NCBI RefSeq assembly: GCF_946478805.1
Contig: NZ_CAMLDC010000002.1
Coordinates: 124,001 to 188,000 of the forward strand
Direction of reading: 5' to 3'
Source of the DNA: an uncultured Fluviicola sp.
GTDB taxonomy: Bacteria; Bacteroidota; Bacteroidia; Flavobacteriales; Crocinitomicaceae
Length of the DNA: 64,000 bases
In this document: one piece after another, positions 1 to 9,677 of the stretch
Layout of the letters: each line of letters starts with the position of its first letter
How positions within the stretch are numbered: the stretch's first letter is position 1
The notes under the pieces: model-generated
The model's input: the letters and a program-made list of their open reading frames with translations, nothing else
Databases searched by the model: none
Told to the model about the DNA's origin: nothing
Translations under genes and position numbers: made by a program

Positions 1-1
1 A

Positions 2-568
2 GCAAACGGTTTTATCGACCTGGATCGTTCTCAGAAACAAGAAACGGGTATTCATTGGATTTCTCAACCTGAAACCCAGGTAATCACTCACCGAATCAGA
101 AGTACGGAACAGGCCATTTTAGTAGGTTGGCGCACCATCTTGAATGACAATCCTTCCTTGACTACACGTGCTTTCAATGGTCCAAATCCCTTGAGAATTG
201 TGATCGATCCGCAATTGCAGGCTCCCAAAAACGCAACCGTATTCTGCGATGGAATGCAAACTCTTGTTTTGAACCGTTTGGAGGATAAAACAGTCTACGG
301 AACACAATACGTCCAACTAGCGGATATGAACATGGAAACCATCCTCCATACCTTGTTTCAGAAAGGAATCAGTTCGCTTTTAGTTGAAGGTGGAGCCAAT
401 ACACTCAACCAGTTCATTCAATCCGATCTGTGGGATGAAGCGCTTGTCATTACCGGGAAAAATGAGTTTAAGTCGGGGTTGAAAGCACCGATCCTTTCAA
501 AAAATCCGTTCAAAACCGTTCAATTTGGAAAAGACAGATTGAATTATTTTCAAAATTACTCCTTTTAA
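2..568 (+). CDS. ribD: RibD, riboflavin deaminase/reductase, 3' part
   Basis: C-terminal reductase half of the bifunctional riboflavin enzyme; it reduces the ribosylamino-pyrimidine to the ribitylamino form in the cytoplasm. The reading frame is open from base 2, so the gene enters the window from the left and the deaminase domain lies outside it. Family hallmarks visible are VGWRTILNDNPSLTTR (NADPH/substrate loop) and LLVEGGANTLNQF near the C-terminus. An internal ATG at 140 is not a real start, because the conserved reductase sequence continues upstream of it. The stop codon is followed by about 100 bases without a gene. Confidence 0.93.
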   Translation, partial: ANGFIDLDRSQKQETGIHWISQPETQVITHRIRSTEQAILVGWRTILNDNPSLTTRAFNGPNPLRIVIDPQLQAPKNATVFCDGMQTLVLNRLEDKTVYGTQYVQLADMNMETILHTLFQKGISSLLVEGGANTLNQFIQSDLWDEALVITGKNEFKSGLKAPILSKNPFKTVQFGKDRLNYFQNYSF

Positions 569-669
569 AATCACCTAATCCATTGCTAAAACCCCTGGAT
601 TTTCTATTTTTAGTTCGCTATAACGGATTTTAATCTAAATAGATCCAACGGCATTCAAATAGAAATGAG

Positions 670-1527
670 ATGAAAATTTACCCAATTGAAACCGGCACAT
701 TCAAATTAGACGGTGGCGCAATGTTCGGAGTGGTTCCTAAAAGCCTTTGGTCGAAAACAAATCCTGCAGATGAAAACAACCTATGTACCTGGTCCATGCG
801 CTGTTTGCTCATCGAAGATGGAAACCGTTTGATCTTGATTGACACTGGTATTGGCGACAAACAAACTGAAAAATTCTTTTCGCATTACTATCTGGCAGAT
901 ACACTTACATTGGAACAAAGCTTAAACAAGTTGGGTTTCGGATTAGACCAGATTACCGATGTTTTTCTTTCCCACCTTCACTTTGATCACTGTGGAGGAG
1001 CAGTCAAATGGAATTCAGATCGAACGAAACTGGAAACGGTTTTTAAAAATGCTACTTATTGGAGTACTGAAAATCATTGGAAGTGGGCTACAGAGCCAAA
1101 TATGCGTGAAAAAGCATCTTTTTTGAGTGAGAATATTCTCCCTTTGCAAGAAAGCGGTCAATTAAAAATGGTAGAACGAACCGGAAATTACACCGAATCC
1201 ATCTTCAATAATTTTGACGTCCTGTTTGTGGATGGTCACACGGAAAGTATGATGATTCCTCACATTCATTATCAAGGCAAAACACTCGTATTTATGGCAG
1301 ATTTATTACCGAGTACGGGACACATCCCCTTACCTTATGTTATGGGATATGACACACGCCCCTTGATTACATTGGGTGAAAAAGGACTATTTCTTGATAA
1401 TGCTGCAAACCAGGAATTCGTACTCTTTTTGGAACACGATAGTGTCAATGAATGCTGTATGGTGGAACAGACTGAAAAAGGTGTTCGTTTAAAAGATCGC
1501 ATGTCTTTTTCGTCCATATTTGGATAA
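670..1527 (+). CDS. MBL-fold metallo-hydrolase
   Basis: Cytoplasmic metallo-beta-lactamase-fold hydrolase of 285 residues. The zinc-binding signature HLHFDH lies near residues 102-107, with further ligand candidates in DGHTESM and a HIHY segment. No signal peptide is present. Length and motif order fit the branch that includes AHL lactonase-like enzymes, but substrate cannot be read from the sequence. An ATG at 665 opens only two codons in another frame, so the start at 670 stands. It is probably its own unit, 142 bases after ribD, and the next gene follows after 29 bases. Confidence 0.85.
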   Translation: MKIYPIETGTFKLDGGAMFGVVPKSLWSKTNPADENNLCTWSMRCLLIEDGNRLILIDTGIGDKQTEKFFSHYYLADTLTLEQSLNKLGFGLDQITDVFLSHLHFDHCGGAVKWNSDRTKLETVFKNATYWSTENHWKWATEPNMREKASFLSENILPLQESGQLKMVERTGNYTESIFNNFDVLFVDGHTESMMIPHIHYQGKTLVFMADLLPSTGHIPLPYVMGYDTRPLITLGEKGLFLDNAANQEFVLFLEHDSVNECCMVEQTEKGVRLKDRMSFSSIFG

Positions 1528-1556
1528 AATTGTAAATTAGAACAAAACTTCACATC

Positions 1557-2921
1557 ATGAACAATTACTTACTACAACTGTTAAAAGAGGTCAAAACACT
1601 GATTATACCTGGCTTGGGGGCTTTAACTGTCACCAATGAAAGTACGGGTGAAATCCTTTTTATGCCCTATTTGAAGTTCGATGATGGTACACTTGCAAAG
1701 CATATTGCTAGTAAGGAAAATATGGAACTGAATGATGCTTCGAACTTGATCTCCAAGTTTGTACGCGAAGTTACAGCAGAATTGGACAAAGGAAACTCCT
1801 ATGATATGTACCAATTCGGTCGTTTCGTGAAAGTGGATGGTGAAATTGCTTTTGAAGCATGGTCAGGTAATTCAGGTGAGCAAAAAACTTCTGAGCTTAC
1901 TGCTGTTCAAGATTCTGGAGCCGAAGATGAAGTTTCCAAACTAGTCGAAACACCTAAAAAAGTAGAAGAGCCGAAAGTTCCTGAACCGCCTAAGGTGGAA
2001 AAAGTAATTCCTCCGGTGGTTGAAGAACCGAAAAAAGTAGTCGAAACTCCGGAACTTAAAAAAGAGGAACCAAAGGTTGAAAAAATTGTTCCCCCGATTG
2101 TTGAAGAACCAAAAGCAGTTGAGCCGAAGAAAGAAGAACTTAAAGTCGAAGCAAAAATTATTCCTCCGGTTGTTGAGAAAACCGAGGTGAAGGCTCCTGT
2201 TGAAAAACAGGTTTCACCGAAAGCCATCACTCCTAAAAAAGAGAAACCGGTCAAAGAGCCCAAAGCTCCGAAAGAAAAAAAGAAAACTTCTGTATTTGCA
2301 TATATTCTGTGGGGGGTCCTTGTACTGATTCTTGGTTCAGGAACGTTCATTGCAATTAAATTCGACAGTCTCAAAAAGGATTTCCCAATCCTGGCGGATC
2401 TGGCAGGAGAAAATGATGATGTTGCAAAAGGCAGTGAAGATGTGAAGCAGTTGGAGGATGAACCGGATGTCAATATTGATTCGGCAACCAAATCCGAACC
2501 CATCCCTGAAGATCAGGTTCAAGTAGTCGAAGATCAACTTCCTGAGAAAAAAGTAGTTGAGGACCCGAAAAAAACAGTTACTCCAAAAAAGGAAACTCCC
2601 GCTCCGAAACCAACTCCTACTCCTAAACCGACAGTTGCAGTTAAGAAACCTGTTGCAAAACCAAAACCTCAAAGTACTGGTGGAGCAACCTTTGATGGAT
2701 CCAAGCATTTCCATATCATCGCAGGTTCTTTCGGATCGGAAGCAAATGCCAACAGATTGGCAGGAAAACTTCAATCAAAAGGATTTAACGAAGCTTCTGT
2801 AACGATGAATGGCGGAATGTACCGCGTAAGCGTGAAAGGATTCGGCACATTGAATGAAGCAACTGCGGAAGCTGCAAATATTCAGAGTTCCGTTCCCGGA
2901 GCTTGGGTGTTGAAAATGTAA
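1557..2921 (+). CDS. HU-CCDC81 / SPOR domain membrane protein
   Basis: A 454-residue envelope protein built from four parts: an N-terminal HU-like domain of the CCDC81 type (about residues 1-100, starting with a PGLGAL segment and including MYQFGRF), a long Pro/Lys/Glu-rich linker (about 110-240), one transmembrane helix (about 244-266) and a C-terminal SPOR domain (about 381-454, beginning HFHIIAGSFGSEANANRLA). SPOR domains bind denuded glycan strands of peptidoglycan, so a role in cell-wall binding or division is likely. The topology implied is HU domain and linker in the cytoplasm, SPOR in the periplasm, with a second proline-rich stretch between helix and SPOR. This arrangement is typical of Bacteroidetes. 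Confidence 0.88.
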   Translation: MNNYLLQLLKEVKTLIIPGLGALTVTNESTGEILFMPYLKFDDGTLAKHIASKENMELNDASNLISKFVREVTAELDKGNSYDMYQFGRFVKVDGEIAFEAWSGNSGEQKTSELTAVQDSGAEDEVSKLVETPKKVEEPKVPEPPKVEKVIPPVVEEPKKVVETPELKKEEPKVEKIVPPIVEEPKAVEPKKEELKVEAKIIPPVVEKTEVKAPVEKQVSPKAITPKKEKPVKEPKAPKEKKKTSVFAYILWGVLVLILGSGTFIAIKFDSLKKDFPILADLAGENDDVAKGSEDVKQLEDEPDVNIDSATKSEPIPEDQVQVVEDQLPEKKVVEDPKKTVTPKKETPAPKPTPTPKPTVAVKKPVAKPKPQSTGGATFDGSKHFHIIAGSFGSEANANRLAGKLQSKGFNEASVTMNGGMYRVSVKGFGTLNEATAEAANIQSSVPGAWVLKM

Positions 2922-2945
2922 TTATTGATATCAAAAAATAAAATT

Positions 2946-2973
2946 GTAGGCCCGTGGCACATCACGTGCCTAC
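2946..2973. repeat. Short palindromic element, copy 1
   Basis: Arms GTAGGCCCGTG and CACGTGCCTAC pair with one mismatch around a 6-base loop. A related element (reverse orientation, sharing GTAGGC and CATCACGTG) lies at 51205-51243. It sits between two convergent genes and may double as a terminator, though no clean T-run follows. Confidence 0.6.
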
Positions 2974-2988
2974 ATAATTTTCATTTCA

Positions 2989-3993
2989 TCATCCCAATTT
3001 CACAACCAAATCAATCAAACGATTCGAGAAACCGGCTTCATTGTCATACCAGCCAACTACTTTGACCATGTTTCCGATCACAGAAGTGAGTTCACTATCA
3101 AAAATACATGAATTGGGATCCCCGACAATATCAACAGAAACAATCGGGTCTTCCGTGTAGCGAACGATTCCTTTTAAGTCGGACTCTGAAGCTTTTTTAA
3201 ATGCTGTATTGATTTGCTCAACCGTTGGTGGATTTTCTTTTACGATCACAGTTAAATCTGTCAATGAACCATCCGGAACGGGAACGCGCATTCCACATCC
3301 TCCCATCTTTCCTTCCAATTCAGGAAAAATCCGGGTGATTGCCTTAGCCGCACCTGTTGATGTCGGCACAATACTCACTGCTGCTGCTCTAGCTCTTCTC
3401 AGGTCCTTATGCGGACTGTCGTGCAAACGCTGATCTGAAGTATAACTATGGATCGTTGTGATGTAAGCTTCTTCTATGTCACAAAACTCTTTCAGAACCG
3501 CTACCAAAGGAGCGGCAGAATTGGTTGTACACGAAGCATTACTGATTATTCTGTGTTCGTCAGTGATCAGATGATCATTGACACCGATTACTACATTAAA
3601 AATGTCATCTCCTACTGAAGGTGCGCTCAGAATTACTCTTTTTGCTCCGGCTCTCAAATGTGCTCCTGCCGTTTCTGTCGTTAGAAATAATCCCGTCGAT
3701 TCGATTACAATATCAACCCCTAAAGCTTTCCATGGAAGTTCTTCCGGATTTTTATGTTGTAAGAATTCAATTTTCTGATTCTGATTAAAGATCAACTGAT
3801 TTCCCTTAATTTCAAATTCATCGTGCATTCTGCCATGAATGGAATCATACTTCAACAAATGAACAAGTGTTTCTATCGGGGCCAGATCATTGATTGCCAC
3901 CAATTCTATTTTAGGGTTCATCAAAGCTAATCTGCTAAAATAACGCCCGATTCTTCCAAATCCATTAACTGCTACTCTTATACGTTGTTCCAT
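2989..3993 (-). CDS. gap: Glyceraldehyde-3-phosphate dehydrogenase
   Basis: Type I GAPDH, 334 residues, the usual length; it interconverts glyceraldehyde-3-phosphate and 1,3-bisphosphoglycerate in glycolysis/gluconeogenesis. Seen: N-terminal Rossmann motif NGFGRIGR, NAD-preferring Asp in VAINDL, catalytic cysteine in SNASCTTN (about residue 153), HSYTSDQ with the catalytic His, and the C-terminal WYDNEAGFSNR. After the catalytic box the sequence reads SAAP rather than the more frequent CLAP, which suggests one of two or more GAPDH paralogues in such genomes; which one is the main glycolytic enzyme cannot be decided here. It is convergent with the SPOR gene. Confidence 0.95.
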   Translation of the reverse strand: MEQRIRVAVNGFGRIGRYFSRLALMNPKIELVAINDLAPIETLVHLLKYDSIHGRMHDEFEIKGNQLIFNQNQKIEFLQHKNPEELPWKALGVDIVIESTGLFLTTETAGAHLRAGAKRVILSAPSVGDDIFNVVIGVNDHLITDEHRIISNASCTTNSAAPLVAVLKEFCDIEEAYITTIHSYTSDQRLHDSPHKDLRRARAAAVSIVPTSTGAAKAITRIFPELEGKMGGCGMRVPVPDGSLTDLTVIVKENPPTVEQINTAFKKASESDLKGIVRYTEDPIVSVDIVGDPNSCIFDSELTSVIGNMVKVVGWYDNEAGFSNRLIDLVVKLG

Positions 3994-4055
3994 TTGTCTA
4001 TTGTGTCAATTTTTAATAATCCGATTTGTTATCGCGTTTGAATATACAAAAATAA

Positions 4056-4086
4056 AAAAGCCCCGACATTTATCGTCGGGGCTTTT
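4056..4086 (-). terminator. Rho-independent terminator of the 4104 gene
   Basis: Perfect 12-base arms AAAAGCCCCGAC / GTCGGGGCTTTT with a 7-base loop. On the minus strand the stem is followed by TTTTTTATT, so it ends the transcript of the T9SS protein before gap begins. Confidence 0.92.
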
Positions 4087-4103
4087 AACATCATTTGTTT
4101 TTA

Positions 4104-6992
4104 TTAGTGGAAGACTTGAACAAAGCCTTGTTGCTTTATCTCTTCCCCTGTTAGCAATTTTGCTGTGAAGTTATAGAAGTAAGTTCCCTCAGAGACAACT
4201 TCTCCATTTAAGTTTCTTCCATCCCAAGCTGCTCCCGGATCATCATATTCAGTGATCAGGTTACCCCATCTGTTTACAATTGTAATATGGAACTCTTCTA
4301 CTCCATCATATGAAAGGAAGAATTTATTATTTCCGGATGTTGACGAAAGAACGATAATGTTTGGTGCAGTGATATAACATATCTTACTACCAATTGTCAT
4401 TGTGGATGAAGATGAATTACATTCATTGGTTGCAGTAACTGTATACACCCCTGGTCCGACGGTAACATTATGTCCAACCTGACCATTACTCCAAACATAT
4501 GAGTCATTTTGAGGATAAACACCACAAGATGTTGAAATCGTTCCGCCCAAACAAATCACTGTGTCAACAGTAGTCACAAAAGCATAATTAATGAACTCAA
4601 TATCAGAAGTTACTGAGGTATTACACTGATTATCCGTAAATGTTACCTGGAATGTTCCCGGGATACTTGAAGTAATTGTCGGGTTCATCACGTTCGCATT
4701 AGGAATGAAGTGAATATTCGTATCAGCTGTAGACCAAACTCCACCATTTGCTGCAATCGTTCCTGTAGCATTGTAAATAAAGTTACAAGCAGAAGTATCA
4801 GGGAAGATCTGTGGCAACAAGAACAAAGTTACCTGAGATGAAGTTGAGTTGTTACAAACATTATCTGTAAATGTAACTGTATACTGCCCACTGGTAGTTG
4901 CTGTAATTAGCGGATTTGTTGTTGTATTATTCGGTAAGAAAATAACCTCCGGCGATGCAGCAGACCAATGCCCTCCAGTCGAATATGCCAATGTCCCGGT
5001 AACCTGGAAATCATCCCCACAGAGCAAGGTATCATTGAATATCTGAGGATAAGGTGGGAATATGATTGTCGAGGTTATCGTATCGCTACACGCATTATCT
5101 ATATAGGAGACCGTATATGTTCCAGCGGTGTTCGTAGTAATCAGAGGATTATTATTCGTCGTTGAGCTGAAATTCAATCCATTTGGTGTTGCGCTCCAAA
5201 CTCCACCAGCAAACGCCTGTGTACCCGTAACTTGAAAAGTCATGTCACAAGCTAGTGTGTCCGGGAAGATAATTGGTAAAGGCAAACTGAAGACATCGAA
5301 GGTAGTATCGTATGGACAACCGAAATCATCTACAACGTTATACGTATAGAAACTATGTCCTGCTGCTGTTGTTTGAATAACAACCAATGTATCATTCTGC
5401 CCGGAAATGATGTTTGGAGATGGACTCCAGAAACCATCCACATAGTAATTTTGGTAAGTTTCAAAGTTCGGGTATAAAGATGCATCGAAAACGATTCCCC
5501 ATTGGAAAATATATCCATCATCAATACCTTGGTTATCTTGAACCGTAATAGTCCAGTTCCCATCTAAAGGACAACCGATAAAATCACTGAAATTTCCATC
5601 AGGGGTATATGTTCCTGGGATTAATGCAGAAAAACCATATGCATTGATGAACGTATTTCCCAAATTATTACAAACAGTACCAAAATCAGGATTTACAAAG
5701 CTAAAACAGTATGTTTCAACAGGAGAACCGGGGGCTCCACCATCTAGATTCGTATCATTACCAAGAAATACTCCTCCTGCACTGCATCCAAAAGGAACTA
5801 AATCAGAATTATTAGGTGCTGCAGTAAAATCACTATATGTATTCATTAAAGAAACCATTGTTCCATTTGGACAAGTCAAGGCAATTTCTAAGTCACCAAC
5901 ATAAGAATGCTCAATATCCAAACAAATAGAAGCAATGTCTGATGCCTGAGTTACAGTACCTCCGCCTAAACCAGAAATATTTACAGTTGTTTCATAAACC
6001 TGACCATTTCCATCAGGTAGGAATGTTAAACCAGCAAAGCTTCCACCAATAGAGAATTCTCCTCCCGGAACACTAACACCTGCTGTATCCTGTGCAGTTA
6101 CACCACCAATTAATACATCAGTTGTTCCAATACAAATCGTATCTTCGATCGGCCCTGCTGTAGCAAACGAAGGAAGAATTGAAACACGGACTTTCGCTGT
6201 AATCCCCATCAATTGAGGGAATTGATCAGTCATTTTCAAATCAATAAAATATCCCTGACGAGCTGTAGGCACAAACCATATAGAGTCATTGTTAATACCC
6301 AATGCTCCTAATCCTGAAATATTCCAATTATAATTAATATTTGTCAAATTCTGCGAATAACCAAAGCCTGTAGACTCTAAAGAATAAGGGAACAAAGGTT
6401 TCGCAACAAACAAGATACTATCACCTAAACAAACGTTTACGTAACCTGTATCAATTGGATTAAGTACATTTGAAGGATTACCATTTACAAAAGCTTCTAA
6501 ATGTGGGTAGTACGGTTGAGCCAAGTTACCACAGGCAACTTTCGCATTCCACCCCGTTCCATCATTTGCACCATCTGTTTTAAATCGCACAGTTAGACAC
6601 CCACTCGGGTTATTCAAAAAGCTCGCCTGCCAGTTGGCACCAGTAGGATTCACAGCAGAGTTCGTAGCCACTATTAATGGGCTTGATGTATTCGGACCAT
6701 CATATATATATAAGGTATCTGATGGATGAATATCAAACTCGTATCCAATATTTGTAGCAAACGCTATTGATACTTTTGTTCCTTGAGTCAAATCAGGACA
6801 AAAAGTAACCGTGTCATCAAAATTTGGTGTATAATTCCCTGCCATGTCTATGAAGTTTAGACCGCCTAATGCCAATGCTCCACAATCCAATTGATTTGCA
6901 CCAACATAATCCGCATCCGTCATCTGCATTTGCGAATAAGAAACAGATCCCACAAAGAGAGATCCAATTGCTATCAATAATTTTCTTCTCAT
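4104..6992 (-). CDS. T9SS type B secreted protein with CUB-like and P-domains
   Basis: A 962-residue exported protein, cell surface or extracellular. Order: signal peptide (MRRKLLIAIGSLFVGSVSYSQ), CUB-like domain with the Asp-Thr-Leu-Tyr-Ile-Tyr-Asp-Gly-Pro signature (about 85-155), proprotein-convertase P-domain (about 330-500, with DIEHSYVGDLEIALTCPNGT and CPLDGNWTITVQDN), three tandem modules of about 78 residues (about 569-807, each beginning IFxDT and ending FTDNxC or similar), and a C-terminal CHU_C/type B sorting domain (ITIVNRWGNLITEYDDP... through GTYFYNF). The type B domain directs export through the type IX secretion system. No catalytic domain is recognised; adhesion or binding is likely. 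Its start overlaps the stop of the upstream gene by 4 bases (ATGA). Confidence 0.85.
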   Translation of the reverse strand: MRRKLLIAIGSLFVGSVSYSQMQMTDADYVGANQLDCGALALGGLNFIDMAGNYTPNFDDTVTFCPDLTQGTKVSIAFATNIGYEFDIHPSDTLYIYDGPNTSSPLIVATNSAVNPTGANWQASFLNNPSGCLTVRFKTDGANDGTGWNAKVACGNLAQPYYPHLEAFVNGNPSNVLNPIDTGYVNVCLGDSILFVAKPLFPYSLESTGFGYSQNLTNINYNWNISGLGALGINNDSIWFVPTARQGYFIDLKMTDQFPQLMGITAKVRVSILPSFATAGPIEDTICIGTTDVLIGGVTAQDTAGVSVPGGEFSIGGSFAGLTFLPDGNGQVYETTVNISGLGGGTVTQASDIASICLDIEHSYVGDLEIALTCPNGTMVSLMNTYSDFTAAPNNSDLVPFGCSAGGVFLGNDTNLDGGAPGSPVETYCFSFVNPDFGTVCNNLGNTFINAYGFSALIPGTYTPDGNFSDFIGCPLDGNWTITVQDNQGIDDGYIFQWGIVFDASLYPNFETYQNYYVDGFWSPSPNIISGQNDTLVVIQTTAAGHSFYTYNVVDDFGCPYDTTFDVFSLPLPIIFPDTLACDMTFQVTGTQAFAGGVWSATPNGLNFSSTTNNNPLITTNTAGTYTVSYIDNACSDTITSTIIFPPYPQIFNDTLLCGDDFQVTGTLAYSTGGHWSAASPEVIFLPNNTTTNPLITATTSGQYTVTFTDNVCNNSTSSQVTLFLLPQIFPDTSACNFIYNATGTIAANGGVWSTADTNIHFIPNANVMNPTITSSIPGTFQVTFTDNQCNTSVTSDIEFINYAFVTTVDTVICLGGTISTSCGVYPQNDSYVWSNGQVGHNVTVGPGVYTVTATNECNSSSSTMTIGSKICYITAPNIIVLSSTSGNNKFFLSYDGVEEFHITIVNRWGNLITEYDDPGAAWDGRNLNGEVVSEGTYFYNFTAKLLTGEEIKQQGFVQVFH

Positions 6993-7342
6993 TTCTTAGC
7001 GGTTTTCATTTCATTATCAAGTATCCAAGTCGATTTAACCACCAACAGATCATTTGTTCCGGTAATGGAAAAATATTGAGTCTTATCGATGATTTTAATC
7101 CCCATTGCGGAAGGGTCTACCAATTTTGCCTTTTCACGTGAGATTTCACCATCCGGTGTCAGTTCCTTTCCATCCGGACGAGCAATGACATAGGTTCCTT
7201 TAGTAGCGGCATACGACTGCATTTCTTTAGAAACAACCGGTCCCTGCACTGTAGCTGGCTTGTTTGTATCTTTGCTCAAGTTTTGTCCGTAGGATAAACT
7301 TGCTCCAAGAAAAACAAATAGGGAGAATATTGTTTTTTTCAT
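6989..7342 (-). CDS. Small secreted protein, unknown
   Basis: A 117-residue protein with signal peptide MKKTIFSLFVFLGASLSYGQ. No family is recognised. It lies upstream of the CHU_C protein and overlaps it by 4 bases, so the two are translationally coupled. The mature part is polar, with a segment TYVIARPDGKELTPDGEIS, and has no cysteines. A role as partner or periplasmic companion of the large secreted protein is only an inference from coupling. Confidence 0.75.
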   Translation of the reverse strand: MKKTIFSLFVFLGASLSYGQNLSKDTNKPATVQGPVVSKEMQSYAATKGTYVIARPDGKELTPDGEISREKAKLVDPSAMGIKIIDKTQYFSITGTNDLLVVKSTWILDNEMKTAKK

Positions 7343-7448
7343 GTTTATAGTTTGCGATTTGTAATTCTAGACTCATTTAACAAAAAAAGAGTTGCATGAA
7401 GGTTTAAAAGTAGTTAAAAAAAAAAGAAGTGGAAGCAAATATAAACCT

Positions 7449-7456
7449 TAGATTTG
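7449..7456 (+). promoter_or_regulatory. Putative -7 element of the transketolase operon
   Basis: TAGATTTG matches the Bacteroidetes -7 consensus TAnnTTTG; a TSS about 6 bases later would leave a leader of roughly 15 bases before ATG 7478 and excludes the TTG at 7454 as start. No clear -33 TTG was found at the right distance. Confidence 0.4.
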
Positions 7457-7477
7457 CAATGCCAAATAGGAATAACA

Positions 7478-8320
7478 ATGGAAATTCAACAATTACAAGC
7501 AATTGCAACACAAGTACGCAGAGACATCGTTCGTATGGTTTCAGGAGCAAATTCAGGCCACCCGGGAGGATCTTTAGGGTGTTCAGATTTCTTGACTGTA
7601 CTTTATTTTGAAATGATGAAACACAATCCAGACCACTTTTCAATGGACGGAAAAGATGAGGATCTATTCTTCCTTTCAAACGGTCATATTTCACCTGTTT
7701 GGTATTCTGTTTTGGCAAGATCCGGTTACTTCCCTATCGAAGAATTGGCAACTTTCCGTAAACTGAACGCACGGCTTCAAGGGCATCCAAGTACGGATAA
7801 AAAAATCCCAGGTGTCCGCATGGCTTCCGGTTCACTTGGTCAGGGGTTATCAAATGCAATTGGAGCAGCACTTACTAAGAAATTGAATCACGATAACCGA
7901 TTGGTTTACTCACTACATGGTGACGGGGAACTACAAGAAGGCCAGATCTGGGAAGCAGCTTTGTATGCAGCAGCAAATAAAGTGGACAACCTGATTGCTA
8001 CGATTGATTACAATGGACGTCAGATTGATGGAGATGTGGAAGATGTACTTTCTTTAGGTGACCTGAAAGGAAAGTGGCAAGCTTTTGGATGGGAGGTTCT
8101 TGAAATGGATGGACACAACTATCCTGACCTGATTGAAACATTGAATATGGCCAAAAGCATGACTGGAAATAAAAAACCGATCATTATCATCATGAAAACT
8201 GAAATGGGTCAGGGAGTTGATTATATGGTTGGTTCTCATAAATGGCACGGTGTTGCTCCAAATGCAGAGCAATTGCAACAGGCCTTGATCCAATTGGAAG
8301 AAACATTAGGAGATTATTAA
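7478..8320 (+). CDS. Transketolase, N-terminal (TPP-binding) subunit
   Basis: First half of a split transketolase, 280 residues; with the C-terminal subunit at 9678 it moves two-carbon units in the pentose phosphate pathway, using thiamine diphosphate. Seen: SGHPGGSLG near residue 25, the TPP/Mg motif beginning GDGELQEG and closing at IDYN, and MASGSLGQGLSNAIG. ATG 7478 is chosen over an in-frame TTG at 7454 because a TAGG ribosome site lies just upstream and TAGATTTG overlaps the TTG. The stop overlaps the next gene's start by one base (TAATG). Split transketolases are common in Bacteroidetes, normally as directly adjacent genes. Confidence 0.92.
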   Translation: MEIQQLQAIATQVRRDIVRMVSGANSGHPGGSLGCSDFLTVLYFEMMKHNPDHFSMDGKDEDLFFLSNGHISPVWYSVLARSGYFPIEELATFRKLNARLQGHPSTDKKIPGVRMASGSLGQGLSNAIGAALTKKLNHDNRLVYSLHGDGELQEGQIWEAALYAAANKVDNLIATIDYNGRQIDGDVEDVLSLGDLKGKWQAFGWEVLEMDGHNYPDLIETLNMAKSMTGNKKPIIIIMKTEMGQGVDYMVGSHKWHGVAPNAEQLQQALIQLEETLGDY

Positions 8321-9675
8321 TGAGATGTATCGCTGTCATTTGTTGTTTTATCTTTTTGAGCTTCACAAGAGCTCAAGGACAAGAACTGACGCGTATTTTG
8401 TTTATCCTCGATGCATCCAACTCCATGAACGCAAATTGGGGTGGACAAACCAGAATTGAAGCAGCAAAAGAATTACTCGTAAAAACGATAGATAGTTTGA
8501 ATGGGGCTGCAAATCTTCAAATTGCATTGCGTGTTTACGGTCATCAATCTCCCATAACGGCAACGTACCAGGATTGTAATGATACGAAATTGGAAGTTCC
8601 GTTCGGACCGGATAATTTCACGAAAGTCCGGAACAAGATCCGTACAATCGTGGCAAAAGGAACCACTCCTATTGCGCGGTCTTTGGAAGCAGCTGCAGGT
8701 GATTTCCCGGATACAAATGCACGTAACATTATTATTCTTATAACTGACGGATTGGAGGCTTGTGATAACGACCCCTGTGTCATTGCAAAGAAATTACATG
8801 ACAAAGGAGTGAAAGTGACCCCTTTCGTCATCGGTTTGGGATTGGACTTATCTTATCTGGATCAATTCAAATGCATCGGTAGTTATTCGGAAGCTGAAAC
8901 AAAAGAAGCCTTTAACAATGTATTGAAAACAGTCATCTCAAAAGCACTTATCAATACAACGGTCCAGATCAATCTGAATAATATTCATAAAGTTCCGAAT
9001 GAGACGGATGTAACGATGTTACTTTATAAAGCCGGAACAAAAGAACTGATATACACCTTTGTTCACACGCTGAACCGCCAGGGAAATCCGGATACACTGA
9101 CAATGGATCCAAGTATGAAGTACGATCTGGTAGTAAATACTATTCCTAAAGTATATAAGAACAATATTTCTATTATAAAGAATATACACAATGTCATTCC
9201 GGTTGATTGTCCGCAAGGATTTATTAAATTGCGATTCACGAATGCGACAAGTCCTTACCAGGTTCTTTCACGGGTATATCAGAAAACAGACCAAAAAACG
9301 CTCAATACCCAATTGGTCGGGGCAACCGATAAATACATCGTCGGAAAGTATGAAGTGGAAATTCTTAGTCTCCCTCGTATATATCATACTATCGAGGTGA
9401 CGCAAAGTGCTACTGAAACGATAGATCTACCCGCTCCGGGACAATTCAATTACAATGCCACGAAAATGGTGGCAGCCCAGATTTTTGTCATTCGGGAGAA
9501 TGGTACACTCGAATGGGTATGCAATCTGGACCAGGTCAATTTGAAAGGGTTGATTTATCTGCAACCCGGGAATTATCGCATAGTTTACAGACAGAAACAA
9601 CTGAAATCCACTACTTACACTACAGAAAAGAATTTTAAAATACAATCCAATAAAACAACTTCAATTAATTTATAA
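8320..9675 (+). CDS. Secreted von Willebrand factor A domain protein
   Basis: A 451-residue exported protein with a signal peptide (start [19 protein letters not shown], cleavage after AQG). The vWA domain spans about residues 20-205; the metal-ion site DASNS and the later [11 protein letters not shown] (second/third MIDAS loops) are intact, so divalent metal binding is expected. The C-terminal half (about 205-451) shows beta-rich, Ig-like repeats without a recognised family. The longer frame opening at 8242 inside the transketolase gene is rejected, since ATG 8320 gives a clean signal peptide and one-base coupling. It sits between the two transketolase halves with spacings of -1 and 2 bases, an unexpected place for a surface or periplasmic protein. 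Confidence 0.85.
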   Translation: MRCIAVICCFIFLSFTRAQGQELTRILFILDASNSMNANWGGQTRIEAAKELLVKTIDSLNGAANLQIALRVYGHQSPITATYQDCNDTKLEVPFGPDNFTKVRNKIRTIVAKGTTPIARSLEAAAGDFPDTNARNIIILITDGLEACDNDPCVIAKKLHDKGVKVTPFVIGLGLDLSYLDQFKCIGSYSEAETKEAFNNVLKTVISKALINTTVQINLNNIHKVPNETDVTMLLYKAGTKELIYTFVHTLNRQGNPDTLTMDPSMKYDLVVNTIPKVYKNNISIIKNIHNVIPVDCPQGFIKLRFTNATSPYQVLSRVYQKTDQKTLNTQLVGATDKYIVGKYEVEILSLPRIYHTIEVTQSATETIDLPAPGQFNYNATKMVAAQIFVIRENGTLEWVCNLDQVNLKGLIYLQPGNYRIVYRQKQLKSTTYTTEKNFKIQSNKTTSINL

Positions 9676-9677
9676 CA

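Noticed and set aside
1907..2503. 198-residue minus-strand ORF in the SPOR gene
   Set aside because: It is the complement of the low-complexity Pro/Lys/Glu linker, with Ser/Thr/Phe-rich text and no start context.
8242..8319. Longer start for the vWA protein
   Set aside because: The extra 26 residues overlap the transketolase gene and are not signal-peptide-like, whereas ATG 8320 gives a clean signal peptide.
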